Assembly: GCF_902859805.1 (NCBI RefSeq)
Contig: NZ_CADIKC010000008.1
Coordinates: forward strand, 62,001-126,000
Length of the DNA: 64,000 bases
Origin: Paraburkholderia sediminicola
Lineage (GTDB): Bacteria; Pseudomonadota; Gammaproteobacteria; Burkholderiales; Burkholderiaceae
Direction of reading: 5' to 3'
The position numbers and the translations under genes were made by a program. Below, piece by piece: positions 54,285-62,710 of this stretch (positions are counted from its first letter, which is position 1; each line of letters begins with the position of its first letter). Under the pieces are notes generated by a model. The model had not been told where the DNA came from. It worked only from the letters and a program-made list of their open reading frames with translations, and did no database searches.

Positions 54285-55775
54285 TTGACGCCTGCTTCAA
54301 CTGCTCAACCTGCCGCGCCGCGCATCGCTATTGTCGGCAGCGGGTTTGCGGGCATCGGCATGGCGATCCGACTTCAGCAGATGGGCATCACGTCGTTCAC
54401 GATTTACGAGGCGGCCGGCGATGTTGGCGGCACGTGGCGCGACAACACTTATCCCGGCGCGGCCTGCGATGTGCCGTCTCATCTGTATTCGTTTTCGTTC
54501 GAGCCGAACCCGGCGTGGTCGCGTGCGTTCGGCAGCCAGGCGGAGATCTTCGCTTACCTCAAGCATTGCGTGCGCAAATACGGTGTCGATCGTTATGTGC
54601 GTTGCAATGCGCGCGTGGCCTCGGCGCGTTTCGACGAAGCGCGGCAGGTATGGCAGGTCGAGATCGATTCGAACGGTACGCGCGAAAGCGTCGAGGCCGA
54701 TGTCGTGATCGCCGCGAGCGGCCCGCTATCGCGGCCGGCCATGCCGCACATCGCCGGGCTCGAGCGTTTCGAAGGCAAGCTGTTTCATTCCGCGCGCTGG
54801 GACCACGACTATCCGCTCGAAGGCAAGCGTGTAGCGGTAATCGGCACGGGTGCCAGCGCAATCCAGTTCGTGCCGCAAATCCAGCCGCGCGTCGCGCAAC
54901 TCGAACTCTTCCAGCGCACCGCACCGTGGATCATGCCCAAGCCCAACAAGCCGGTCGGCCCGCGCGCGCATTGGCTGTTCCGCCATCTGCCGTTCACGCA
55001 GCGCTTCGTGCGCAACGCGATCTACTGGCAGCTCGAATCGCGTGCAATTGCATTCGTCGTCAATCCAAAGCTGATGAAGGTGCCCATGAAGTTCGCCATG
55101 AGCTACCTCGAACGGCGCGTGAAGGACCCGGCGCTGCGTGCCAGGCTGACGCCGAACTACCGGCTCGGCTGCAAGCGCGTGCTGCTGTCGAGCGATTACT
55201 ATCCGGCGCTCAACCAGCCGAATGTCGACCTGGTGACGACCGGCATCCGCGAAATCGTCTCCGACGGAATCGTCACTGACGACGGCGCGCATCACCCGGC
55301 CGATACGATCATCTGCGGTACCGGCTTTCAGATCAACGATGTGGGCGCACCGTTCGACGTGACCGGTCTCAACGGCGCGGATCTTGGCGCGATGTGGCTG
55401 CGCGATGGACCGGAGGCCTACCTCGGCACCAGCATCGCCGATTTCCCGAACTTCTTCATGATCATCGGTCCGAACACCGGGCTCGGTCACAACTCGATCA
55501 TCTACATGATTGAATCGCAAGTGCAGTACATCGCCGACTGCCTGCGCGTATTGCGCCGACGCAAAGCCCGCACGATGAACCTGCGGCCGGACGTCCAGCG
55601 CGATTTCAACGCGCGTCTGCAGAAAGAGATGCAGCACTCCGTGTGGGCCAGTGGCTGTCATAGCTACTATCAGACGAAGAGCGGCAAGGTCACGACGCAG
55701 TGGCCGGGCTTCACATTCAGCTTTCGCAAACGCACGCGGCGCGTGCGGCCGCGGGATTACCGCTTCGCGCCTTGA
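54285..55775 (+). CDS. Flavin-dependent Baeyer-Villiger-type monooxygenase
   Basis: This 496-aa enzyme has an FAD motif IVGSGFAGIGMAI near the N-terminus and a second NADP motif (GTGASAIQF). The Baeyer-Villiger fingerprint is intact: F-E-G-KLF-H-SAR-W-D at about residue 155. Such enzymes insert an oxygen next to a ketone to give esters or lactones. TTG at 54285 is chosen with GGAG 9 nt upstream, as the ATG at 54231 is inside the operator. An alpha/beta hydrolase follows, fitting cleavage of the ester product. Confidence 0.87.
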   Translation: MTPASTAQPAAPRIAIVGSGFAGIGMAIRLQQMGITSFTIYEAAGDVGGTWRDNTYPGAACDVPSHLYSFSFEPNPAWSRAFGSQAEIFAYLKHCVRKYGVDRYVRCNARVASARFDEARQVWQVEIDSNGTRESVEADVVIAASGPLSRPAMPHIAGLERFEGKLFHSARWDHDYPLEGKRVAVIGTGASAIQFVPQIQPRVAQLELFQRTAPWIMPKPNKPVGPRAHWLFRHLPFTQRFVRNAIYWQLESRAIAFVVNPKLMKVPMKFAMSYLERRVKDPALRARLTPNYRLGCKRVLLSSDYYPALNQPNVDLVTTGIREIVSDGIVTDDGAHHPADTIICGTGFQINDVGAPFDVTGLNGADLGAMWLRDGPEAYLGTSIADFPNFFMIIGPNTGLGHNSIIYMIESQVQYIADCLRVLRRRKARTMNLRPDVQRDFNARLQKEMQHSVWASGCHSYYQTKSGKVTTQWPGFTFSFRKRTRRVRPRDYRFAP

Positions 55776-55875
55776 TATGCCTTGATATGCCCTGAGGCGG
55801 CATGCGGCGGCTGAGGGGCTGCTCGCAATGGGGAAGCGGAGGCGCTCGAATTCAAACTAAAGGGAGACAACAACC

Positions 55876-56865
55876 ATGGCAAGCATCGAATCCGCAACGC
55901 CCGCATCCACAGAGCCGCTGCGCCCCCGCTCACTCGCCGCGCGCCTCGGCATCACCAGCGTACCGCGCACCGAATTGCAGCGGCGCTACACGCAAAGCGG
56001 CTCCAGGTTCGTCAAGATCATGGGTGCCGACGTGCATTACGTCGACGAAGGCAGCGGCGACACGATCGTGATGATTCACGGTTTCGCGTCTTCATTGCAC
56101 ACGTGGAATCGTGTGGCCGACGAACTCAAGCGCGAGCATCGCGTGATCCGTCTCGATCTCCCGCCATTCGGCGTGACTGGACCGCTGCGCTCGAACTCCG
56201 GCGAAATCGAAACGATGAATCTGCCGACCTACCGGCGATTTATCGATACGTTCATGCAGGCACTCGGCATCTCGCGCGCGACGCTGATCGGCAACTCGCT
56301 CGGCGGCCTGATTTCGTGGGATTACGCAGTACGTCATCGCGAGGCGGTCGAAAAGCTCATACTGATCGACTCGGCCGGATTCCCGATGAAGCTGCCGATT
56401 TACATCGGCCTCTTCAATAGCGCGTTGGTACGGGTCAGTTCGCCGTGGTGGCTGCCGGAAGTCATTATCAAGAGCGCGGTGCGCAACGTGTATGGCGATC
56501 CGCGCAAGATCGATGCGGTCACACTGCGGCGTTACGTCGAGTTCTTCCACGGCGAAGGCACGCGCACGGCCATCGGCAAGATGGTGCCGACGCTCGACTT
56601 CAAGGACGTCGATACCGACGTGCTGAAGACGCTAAAGATACCGTCGCTGGTGCTGTGGGGAGCGAAGGATCGCTGGATTCCGCCTGCGCATGCGGCCGAA
56701 TTCGCGAGCCGCATTCCTGGCGCCAAATCCGTGATGTACCCCGGACTCGGCCACATTCCGATGGAAGAAGCCCCTGAGCGCGTGATGACCGACCTGCGCG
56801 CGTTTCTCGGCACGAACGGCGCGACTGCTTCAGGCGCTGACGGCGTGCGCTACGCGCCGGTCTGA
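55876..56865 (+). CDS. Alpha/beta hydrolase (esterase/lactonase type)
   Basis: This 329-aa enzyme has an oxyanion-side motif VMIHGFASSLHTW and nucleophile Ser141 in GNSLGGLISWD. The acid residue is Asp of LWGAKDRWIPP, and the His is in YPGLGHIPMEE. These are the catalytic triad of hydrolases such as esterases and C-C hydrolases. AGGGAGA precedes the ATG. With the monooxygenase it would turn a ketone into an acid and an alcohol; substrates are unknown. Confidence 0.87.
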   Translation: MASIESATPASTEPLRPRSLAARLGITSVPRTELQRRYTQSGSRFVKIMGADVHYVDEGSGDTIVMIHGFASSLHTWNRVADELKREHRVIRLDLPPFGVTGPLRSNSGEIETMNLPTYRRFIDTFMQALGISRATLIGNSLGGLISWDYAVRHREAVEKLILIDSAGFPMKLPIYIGLFNSALVRVSSPWWLPEVIIKSAVRNVYGDPRKIDAVTLRRYVEFFHGEGTRTAIGKMVPTLDFKDVDTDVLKTLKIPSLVLWGAKDRWIPPAHAAEFASRIPGAKSVMYPGLGHIPMEEAPERVMTDLRAFLGTNGATASGADGVRYAPV

Positions 56866-56998
56866 CCCTTCCTGGCTGTACGATGCGACGGTCGTACCAT
56901 CGCATCGTACGGCGGTCCCGCCGATTCACCCATCCAACCGCATCCAGGCGCGCATCGCCGCGCTGTTGACGCTCCCCACGACACACGACGTAGCGCTT

Positions 56999-57148
56999 TC
57001 AACCACCTCCGAGCAGCCGCAGCAGTCCCCAGAGAAACTTGCAGAGCATTACGATCAGCTCCCACAGGTGGTAGAGCTGCTGCCAGCCTGAGACGCGTGC
57101 GAAGGAGTCGATCATGGTCCGCTGATGAGTGGGAGGGCTGTGAGACAT
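56999..57148 (-). CDS. Candidate small membrane protein (49 aa)
   Basis: The C-terminal part (QQLYHLWELIVMLCKFLWGLLRLLGGG) is an amphipathic or membrane-spanning helix; the N-terminus is short and polar. Start codons at 57148 and 57115 are both possible and no clear ribosome site is seen. Its codon use does not exclude chance. Kept because a real small hydrophobic protein is plausible; otherwise this gap of about 500 bp contains nothing. Confidence 0.3.
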   Translation of the reverse strand: MSHSPPTHQRTMIDSFARVSGWQQLYHLWELIVMLCKFLWGLLRLLGGG

Positions 57149-57386
57149 GGCAGGCATAGCCGCTTGCGGCTTGCGGGGCCACGCCGCTCTCCGGCCTGGT
57201 GTCGCACGCGTGCTGCGCACCGGGCCGTGCCAGCGCCCTGCCGGATCTCACATCATAACGACCGCGGGATACCCCGTATCAAGTTGTTTGCAAGTTTGCC
57301 GTCAATACCTCGGGAAGACGCGGCATCCGTGCTGGATGAGCGCACGAATCGACTCAGCAAACCGCGCCATCAAGGAGAACACGACC

Positions 57387-58790
57387 ATGACGCGCTTCAG
57401 CTTCCGCCGGGCTGTCCGTTCGCAGACCGTGGTCGGTGACATTGCCGCCCATGCGGGCAAACTGGGCATTGAAATCTGCGACGTATCGGGTCACGTTGAA
57501 GAAGTGGCTGCGCGGGTGCAGCGCCAGGCGCAGGTATGCCGTGCGCTGCGCGAATCCGCGGCCGTCACGCTGGCGGGCAACCACCGCATCGCCGCAGCTG
57601 CGCGCGAAATGCGCAACGTGTCGGCTGAAGCCGCCACCGGCGTGCAGGCGTCGCAACAGACGCTCGAGGCGTCGCTCGCCGATATCCATGGGCTGGTGGA
57701 AGGCGTGACGGTGATCGAGAGCCAGATTGGCGCGCTGCGCAGCGCATTGGCCCATGTGAGCCGCGTCTCCGAGGAGATTTCGCTGATCGCCCGCCAGACG
57801 CATCTGCTGGCGCTGAACGCCGCGATTGAAGCCGCGCGCGCCGGCGACTCCGGCAAGAGTTTCGCGGTAGTGGCCGCCGAGGTGAAGAACCTCTCCGCGA
57901 AGACCGCGCAGGCGACCGGCCAGATCGAGACGACGCTCGCGCAACTCACCCAGCAGACCGAGCAGCTGATCAGCGAGGGCTCGGTGAACACGGCTCGTGC
58001 GCATCGGGTGCGCGAAGGCACTCGCAAGATCGGCGACGTCGTACATGCGACGGGCGATGCGATTACGCAGCTCAACGACGAGGCTGGACAGATCGCCGCG
58101 TTGACCGGCGAGATTGAAACGCAATGCAACGGGCTCGAGGCGCAGGTGCTGGAGATGGCGAGCGGCGTCGAAGACTCAAGCGAGAACTTCGTCCAGGCGA
58201 AGGACAGGCTGGGGAATCTGCTGAGCGTATCCGAGACGTTGATCGAGCTGACCGCGGCCACGGGGGTTGAGACGGCGGATACGCGGTTTATCGAGGCCGT
58301 GCAGCGGGCCGCGGCCGAGGTGAGTAAGGTATTCGAAGCCGCTGTTGCACGGGGCGAAGTGTCGATTGAGGATCTGTTCGATCAGCACTACGTGCCTGTT
58401 GCCGGGAGCAATCCGGCTCAGTTCATTACGCGGTTTACTGCTTTTACCGATCGGGTTTTGCCGGCTATTCAGGAGCCGTTACTCGGGCTTGATCCACGCG
58501 TGGCGTTTTGTGCTGCTGTTGATGTGCGCGGTTATCTGCCTACGCATAATCTGAAGTTTTCGTTGGCGCAGCGCGAGGATGTGGTCTGGAATATGGCGAA
58601 TTGCCGGAATCGACGGATGTTCGATGATCGCACTGGGATTGCGGCTGCTTCGCATGTTAAGAAATTTTTGCTGCAGACGTATCGGCGCGATATGGGCGGT
58701 GGGCAGTTTGTTTTGATGAAAGATGCGTCGGCGCCCGTGTTTGTGGCCGGGCGGCATTGGGGTGGGGTTCGGGTTGGGTATAAGGTTTGA
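57387..58790 (+). CDS. Soluble methyl-accepting chemotaxis-type receptor
   Basis: This 467-aa protein has no transmembrane segment. The signalling domain includes SLIARQTHLLALNAAIEAARAGDSGKSFAVVAAEVKNLSAKTA, the usual MCP tip. The C-terminal 150 residues (DQHYVPVAGSNPAQFITRFTAFTDRVLPA, then DPRVAFCAAVDVRGYLPTHN) look like a Cache-type sensor, so sensing may be cytosolic. ATG at 57387 has AAGGAG upstream. From about 58330 onwards the codons end almost only in T or G. The stop codon is immediately followed by repeat copy B. Confidence 0.88.
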   Translation: MTRFSFRRAVRSQTVVGDIAAHAGKLGIEICDVSGHVEEVAARVQRQAQVCRALRESAAVTLAGNHRIAAAAREMRNVSAEAATGVQASQQTLEASLADIHGLVEGVTVIESQIGALRSALAHVSRVSEEISLIARQTHLLALNAAIEAARAGDSGKSFAVVAAEVKNLSAKTAQATGQIETTLAQLTQQTEQLISEGSVNTARAHRVREGTRKIGDVVHATGDAITQLNDEAGQIAALTGEIETQCNGLEAQVLEMASGVEDSSENFVQAKDRLGNLLSVSETLIELTAATGVETADTRFIEAVQRAAAEVSKVFEAAVARGEVSIEDLFDQHYVPVAGSNPAQFITRFTAFTDRVLPAIQEPLLGLDPRVAFCAAVDVRGYLPTHNLKFSLAQREDVVWNMANCRNRRMFDDRTGIAAASHVKKFLLQTYRRDMGGGQFVLMKDASAPVFVAGRHWGGVRVGYKV

Positions 58791-58792
58791 AG

Positions 58793-59063
58793 GTTTTTTC
58801 TTGCGTGGCGCTTTGTTTGGCCGTGTTCCTGGCTTTTGTGTCTTTCCTTGTTCTGGCTTTCGTGCCTTTCCTTGCATTGTTAGTGGTCTATTAGCGTTGC
58901 CCCTGTGCGGGGCGGCACTTACTTTCTTTGCCGCCGCAAAGAAAGATAAGCAAAGAAAGCGGCTCAAACCGCTAATGCTAAGTGGGAACCGTGGTCTGCT
59001 GCGGGTAGTGGTGCGACTGGAATCCGTGTTCTCGCACATTCGGCGTTAGTGACAAAGGACTCA
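58793..59063 (+). repeat. 3' repeat element, copy B (after the soluble chemoreceptor)
   Basis: In transcript orientation: T-rich start (TTTTTTCTTGCGTGGCGC), GCCCCTGTGCGGGGC hairpin, core hairpin (CTTACTTTCTTTGC at 58918-58931 against GCAAAGAAAGATAAG at 58936-58950), and AGCGG/CCGCT hairpin. It begins 3 bp after the chemoreceptor stop codon. It is the inverted counterpart of copy C. Confidence 0.88.
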
Positions 59064-59405
59064 TCAGCTCCCACTTCGCACTGCGTGCGTCGCGGACGGG
59101 TCTGCATGGGAAACCGCCGGCTTCGGTTTTGGTTTGTGGGGCCGTCGGCTTCGCCTTGGCGACCCGCCTCTGCATTCAGACCGGAACGCCCTCTTTAAAC
59201 GATATGTCGGTGTGCTGAATCACCGCCCCTCATCGCTTCACCCCGCCCCAATCCCAGCCACGGTCGCGTTCGCATCTCCGTTGGCGTTGGCGTTGGCGTT
59301 GGCGTTGCAATCAGAATCGAGATGGTGATGGCGGTGCAACGACGAGCCACGGCCCGATGGCGAGGCGTGAGCGCCAAAACGCAGCGATCGGATTTATGAA
59401 CAGCT
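59064..59405. other. Spacer between inverted repeat copies B and C
   Basis: About 340 bp, no supported gene. It contains a short tandem hexamer, (GTTGGC)4 plus a partial unit, at 59280-59308. The flanking copies form a long inverted repeat. Confidence 0.55.
59280..59308. repeat. Hexanucleotide tandem repeat (GTTGGC)n
   Basis: Four perfect GTTGGC units followed by GTTGC. Length may vary between strains by slippage. It lies in non-coding spacer. Confidence 0.85.
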
Positions 59406-59703
59406 CTTCGGCGCGCGCAGCGCCGCCGGAAGTATGACGCCCTTGTCACTGGCGTATGCACACGCACGAACCCAGATTCCAGATGCACCACTACCTGTAG
59501 CAGACCAAGGTGCCCACTTAGCATTAGCGGTTTGAGCCGCTTTCTTTGCTTATCTTTCTTTGCGGCGGCAAAGAAAGTAAGTGCCGCCCCGCACAGGGGC
59601 AACGCTAATAGACCACTAACAAAACAAGGAAAGGCACCAAAGCCAGAACAAGGAAAGGCCAAATCCCCAGGAACACAACCAAACAAGCGCCCCGCAAGAA
59701 AAC
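59406..59703 (-). repeat. 3' repeat element, copy C (after potI)
   Basis: Read from the potI side, it begins 4 bp after the stop codon: (C)TTGCGGGGCGCTTG, GCCCCTGTGCGGGGC-type hairpin, core hairpin (CTTATCTTTCTTTGC at 59549-59563 with GCAAAGAAAGTAAG ending at 59581), AGCGG/CCGCT. It converges with copy B. Confidence 0.88.
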
Positions 59704-59707
59704 CCCT

Positions 59708-60526
59708 TTATGCCGCCATCACAGCCCTCTTCCTCTCAGCCCGCTGCATAAAATAATTCCCAAAAACAACCCCAACAGTAACCACAGCAATAAACAGCGT
59801 AGCCAACGCATTCATCTCAGGATTCAACCCAAGCCGAACGCGAGAAAAAACAACCAGCGGCAGCGTCGTAGACCCAGGCCCCGACAAAAACGCCGACAAA
59901 ACCAGATCATCGATAGACAAGGTAAACGACAACAACCACCCGGAAATAAGCGCCTGCGAAATCAACGGCAACGTAATGAAGAAAAACACCTTCAGCGGCG
60001 TAGCCCCAAGATCCAGCGCAGCTTCCTCAAGCGAAGGATTCAACTCCTTCACCCGCGACTGCACGATGATGGCCACGTACGAAATACACAACATCACGTG
60101 CCCGATCCAGATCGTGAAAATACCGCGCCCGGCGGGCCACCCCAACCACTTGGCCATTTCGATGAACAGCAGCAGCAGCGAAATCCCCTGAATCACCTCG
60201 GGAATCACCAGCGGCGCATTGATCATCCCGGTGTAAAGGGTAAAACCGCGAAACCGCCCCATGCGGGCCAAAACGAATCCGGCCCACGTGCCGATAATCA
60301 CCGAAGCAAACGCCGTCAGCAACGCCACCCGCAACGACAACCACGCCGCCGCGATCAACTCGTCGTCCTGTAACAACGCCGCGTACCAGCGCGTCGAAAA
60401 CCGCGTCCACACCGTGACCAGTTGCGATTCGTTGAACGAATACACAACCAGACTCACGATCGGAACGTAGAGGAACAGAAAACCGATCCCCAAAGCAATG
60501 ATCTGCAAAATCCGATTCGGCTTCAT
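59708..60526 (-). CDS. potI: Polyamine ABC transporter permease (PotI-like)
   Basis: This 272-aa inner membrane protein has 6 TMs. The binding-protein-dependent transport signature is in EEAALDLGATPLKVFFFITLPLI (EAA motif). It begins MKPNRILQIIALGIGFLFLYVPIVSLVVYSFNES, characteristic of PotI/PotC. The ATG overlaps the potH stop by 1 nt (TAATG). The final 110 codons switch to T/G-ending codons, and the repeat element follows the stop. Confidence 0.92.
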   Translation of the reverse strand: MKPNRILQIIALGIGFLFLYVPIVSLVVYSFNESQLVTVWTRFSTRWYAALLQDDELIAAAWLSLRVALLTAFASVIIGTWAGFVLARMGRFRGFTLYTGMINAPLVIPEVIQGISLLLLFIEMAKWLGWPAGRGIFTIWIGHVMLCISYVAIIVQSRVKELNPSLEEAALDLGATPLKVFFFITLPLISQALISGWLLSFTLSIDDLVLSAFLSGPGSTTLPLVVFSRVRLGLNPEMNALATLFIAVVTVGVVFGNYFMQRAERKRAVMAA

Positions 60527-61455
60527 TAGCGCCTTTCCTCCATCGCCTTCGCCTGCGCGTACTGGAAAAACGCCATCGGCACCAGCAGCAACAACACCAT
60601 CGCGCACGTCACGGCAGACGCCATCGGCCAATCGGCATTGTCAAAAAACTCATTCCACATCACGCGGCCAATCATCAGCGTGTTCGCGCCGCCGAGCAAT
60701 TCCGGAATCACGTACTCGCCCACCGCCGGAATAAACACCAGCAAACACCCGGCAATAATGCCGTTCTTCGACAGCGGCAAGGTGATCTGCCAGAACGCCC
60801 GCCATGGCTTCGCACCGAGGTCGTAGGCAGCTTCCAGCAAGGTCATGTCCATCTTCACCAGATGCGCATACAACGGCATCACGAGGAACGGCAGGTACGA
60901 ATACACCATGCCGATATAAACCGCGGTGTTCGTGTGATACAGCTCGATCGGCGTATGGATCAGCCCGGTCGACATCAGGAAGTTGTTCAGCAAGCCATTG
61001 TTCTTCAGGATTCCGATCCATGCATACACGCGAATCAGAAACGACGTCCAGAACGGCAGCATCACCGCCATCATCAACAGATTGCGGCTCGCCGGATTCG
61101 ATCGCGCAATGTAATACGCCATCGGATAGCCGATCAGCAAACACAGCAACGTGGATACCGCAGCCACCACCACCGAATTCACATAGGTCGCGAAATAGAG
61201 GCTGTCGGTCAGCAGAAACGCATAGTGCGACAGGTCCAGCGCGACGTGAACCACACCATCGGTGTATTTGGCGAGTTCGGTATAAGGCGGAATGCCAAGC
61301 TGCAAGTCGGCAAAGCTGATCTTCACGACCAGCAGGAACGGCACGAGGAAAAACAGCAGCAGCCAGATGAACGGGCCGGCCACCACCGCGGTGCGGGCGG
61401 TCAGGTTGAAACGGCGCACCGGCCACGACGCGAAAGAACTGATCGAGCGCTTCAT
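60526..61455 (-). CDS. potH: Polyamine ABC transporter permease (PotH-like)
   Basis: This 309-aa inner membrane permease has 6 TMs, with the EAA motif in EAAYDLGAKPWRAFWQITLPLS. The N-terminus (FIWLLLFFLVPFLLVVKISFAD) is typical of PotH/PotB. It pairs with PotI. The gene overlaps potG (ATGA) and potI (TAATG). Confidence 0.92.
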   Translation of the reverse strand: MKRSISSFASWPVRRFNLTARTAVVAGPFIWLLLFFLVPFLLVVKISFADLQLGIPPYTELAKYTDGVVHVALDLSHYAFLLTDSLYFATYVNSVVVAAVSTLLCLLIGYPMAYYIARSNPASRNLLMMAVMLPFWTSFLIRVYAWIGILKNNGLLNNFLMSTGLIHTPIELYHTNTAVYIGMVYSYLPFLVMPLYAHLVKMDMTLLEAAYDLGAKPWRAFWQITLPLSKNGIIAGCLLVFIPAVGEYVIPELLGGANTLMIGRVMWNEFFDNADWPMASAVTCAMVLLLLVPMAFFQYAQAKAMEERR

Positions 61456-62621
61456 GACGTCAGCACCACGCCGGCCGATGCGCTCCAGCGCACATACACC
61501 TCATCGCCCCAGGTGGGCGGATCGATCTCGGTCAAGGCAAGGCTCGTCACGTTGGCGATTACCGTTTTGCCCGCGTCGAGTTTCACGTGGTACAGCGAAT
61601 AGCCGCCCATGTAGGCGATATTCGTTACTACGCCCTTGCCCCAGTTGTATGCGCCCTCGGGCGGTTTGCGCGTGAGCGCGATGCGCTCGGGCCGCACGGA
61701 AATCGTCACCGGCATGCCGAGCGGCCCGGTAATGCCATGGCTCACGTATAGACGGACCGGCAAGTCGGGCGTTTCGATGAACACGTGATCGGGTTCGTCT
61801 TCGACGACGTTGCCGTCGAACAGATTGGTCGAACCGATGAACTCGGCCGAAAAACGGCTATTCGGGTATTCGTACACTTCGTGCGGCGTGCCGAGCTGGA
61901 TGATCTCGCCTTCGCTCATCACGGCGAGGCGGTCCGCCATGGTCATGGCCTCTTCCTGGTCGTGCGTCACCATCATGCAGGTCACGCCGACCTTGTCGAG
62001 AATGTTGACCAGCTCGATCTGCGTACGCTGACGGATCTGTTTGTCGAGCGCGGACATCGGTTCGTCGAGCAACAGCAACTTCGGCCGCTTGACGAGCGAG
62101 CGCGCGAGCGCCACACGCTGCTGCTGACCGCCGGAGAGCTGGTGCGGCTTGCGCTTCGCAAACCGGCCCATCTGCACGAGATCGAGCGCGGTCTGCACGC
62201 GGTCTTTCAGTTCAGACTTCGGCACGCCTTCCTGCTTCAGGCCGAAGGCGACGTTGGCCTCGACCGTCATGTGTGGAAACAGTGCGTATGACTGGAACAT
62301 CATGTTGACCGGCCGGCGATAAGGCGGCAATTGCGCGAGGTCTTCGCCATCGATCAGGATCTTGCCCGACGTGATCGATTCGAGGCCGGCCAGCATGCGC
62401 AACAAGGTCGACTTGCCACAACCGGAACTGCCGAGCAGCGCGAACAGTTCGCCCTTTTTCACCGACAGGTTGACCCCTTTGACCGCAGCGGTCTCGCCGA
62501 ACTTCTTCACGATGTCGACGATCTGGACGAAATTCTCGGCTGCGTCGCCTGCTTCGGCGTTCAGGCCCGGGGACGGCACGGCGGCCCCTGCCAGCGCGCC
62601 CGACTGGTCACTACTCATCAC
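61452..62621 (-). CDS. potG: Polyamine ABC transporter ATP-binding protein (PotG-like)
   Basis: This 389-aa ATPase has Walker A GSSGCGKST at residues 64-72, signature LSGGQQQRVALARSLVKRP, Walker B LLLLDEPMSALD, and the H-loop in THDQEEAMTMADRL. The C-terminal TOBE-type domain (about 290-389) is the regulatory extension of PotG/PotA. It energises putrescine/polyamine uptake. It follows potF after a hairpin-containing gap. Confidence 0.93.
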   Translation of the reverse strand: MMSSDQSGALAGAAVPSPGLNAEAGDAAENFVQIVDIVKKFGETAAVKGVNLSVKKGELFALLGSSGCGKSTLLRMLAGLESITSGKILIDGEDLAQLPPYRRPVNMMFQSYALFPHMTVEANVAFGLKQEGVPKSELKDRVQTALDLVQMGRFAKRKPHQLSGGQQQRVALARSLVKRPKLLLLDEPMSALDKQIRQRTQIELVNILDKVGVTCMMVTHDQEEAMTMADRLAVMSEGEIIQLGTPHEVYEYPNSRFSAEFIGSTNLFDGNVVEDEPDHVFIETPDLPVRLYVSHGITGPLGMPVTISVRPERIALTRKPPEGAYNWGKGVVTNIAYMGGYSLYHVKLDAGKTVIANVTSLALTEIDPPTWGDEVYVRWSASAGVVLTS

Positions 62622-62648
62622 AATGCTTTACTCCGGCGTTTGACGAAC

Positions 62649-62676
62649 AAAGCCCCCGGTGGACACCGAGGGCTTC
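62649..62676 (-). terminator. Hairpin between potF and potG
   Basis: On the minus strand AAGCCCTCGGTG pairs with CACCGGGGGCTT (one mismatch) around TCC, followed by TGTTCG. A weak terminator or 3' stabiliser could give more binding protein than ATPase. Confidence 0.7.
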
Positions 62677-62710
62677 TTGATGATGCTTACGCGTTCACTC
62701 TGGCTGCGAA

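Noticed and set aside
58723..59049. Protein-like translations inside the 3' repeat (basic peptides ending in AAAKK.KQRKR)
   Set aside because: The same peptide appears from all three copies and the DNA is better explained by hairpins; no ribosome site and codon use atypical.
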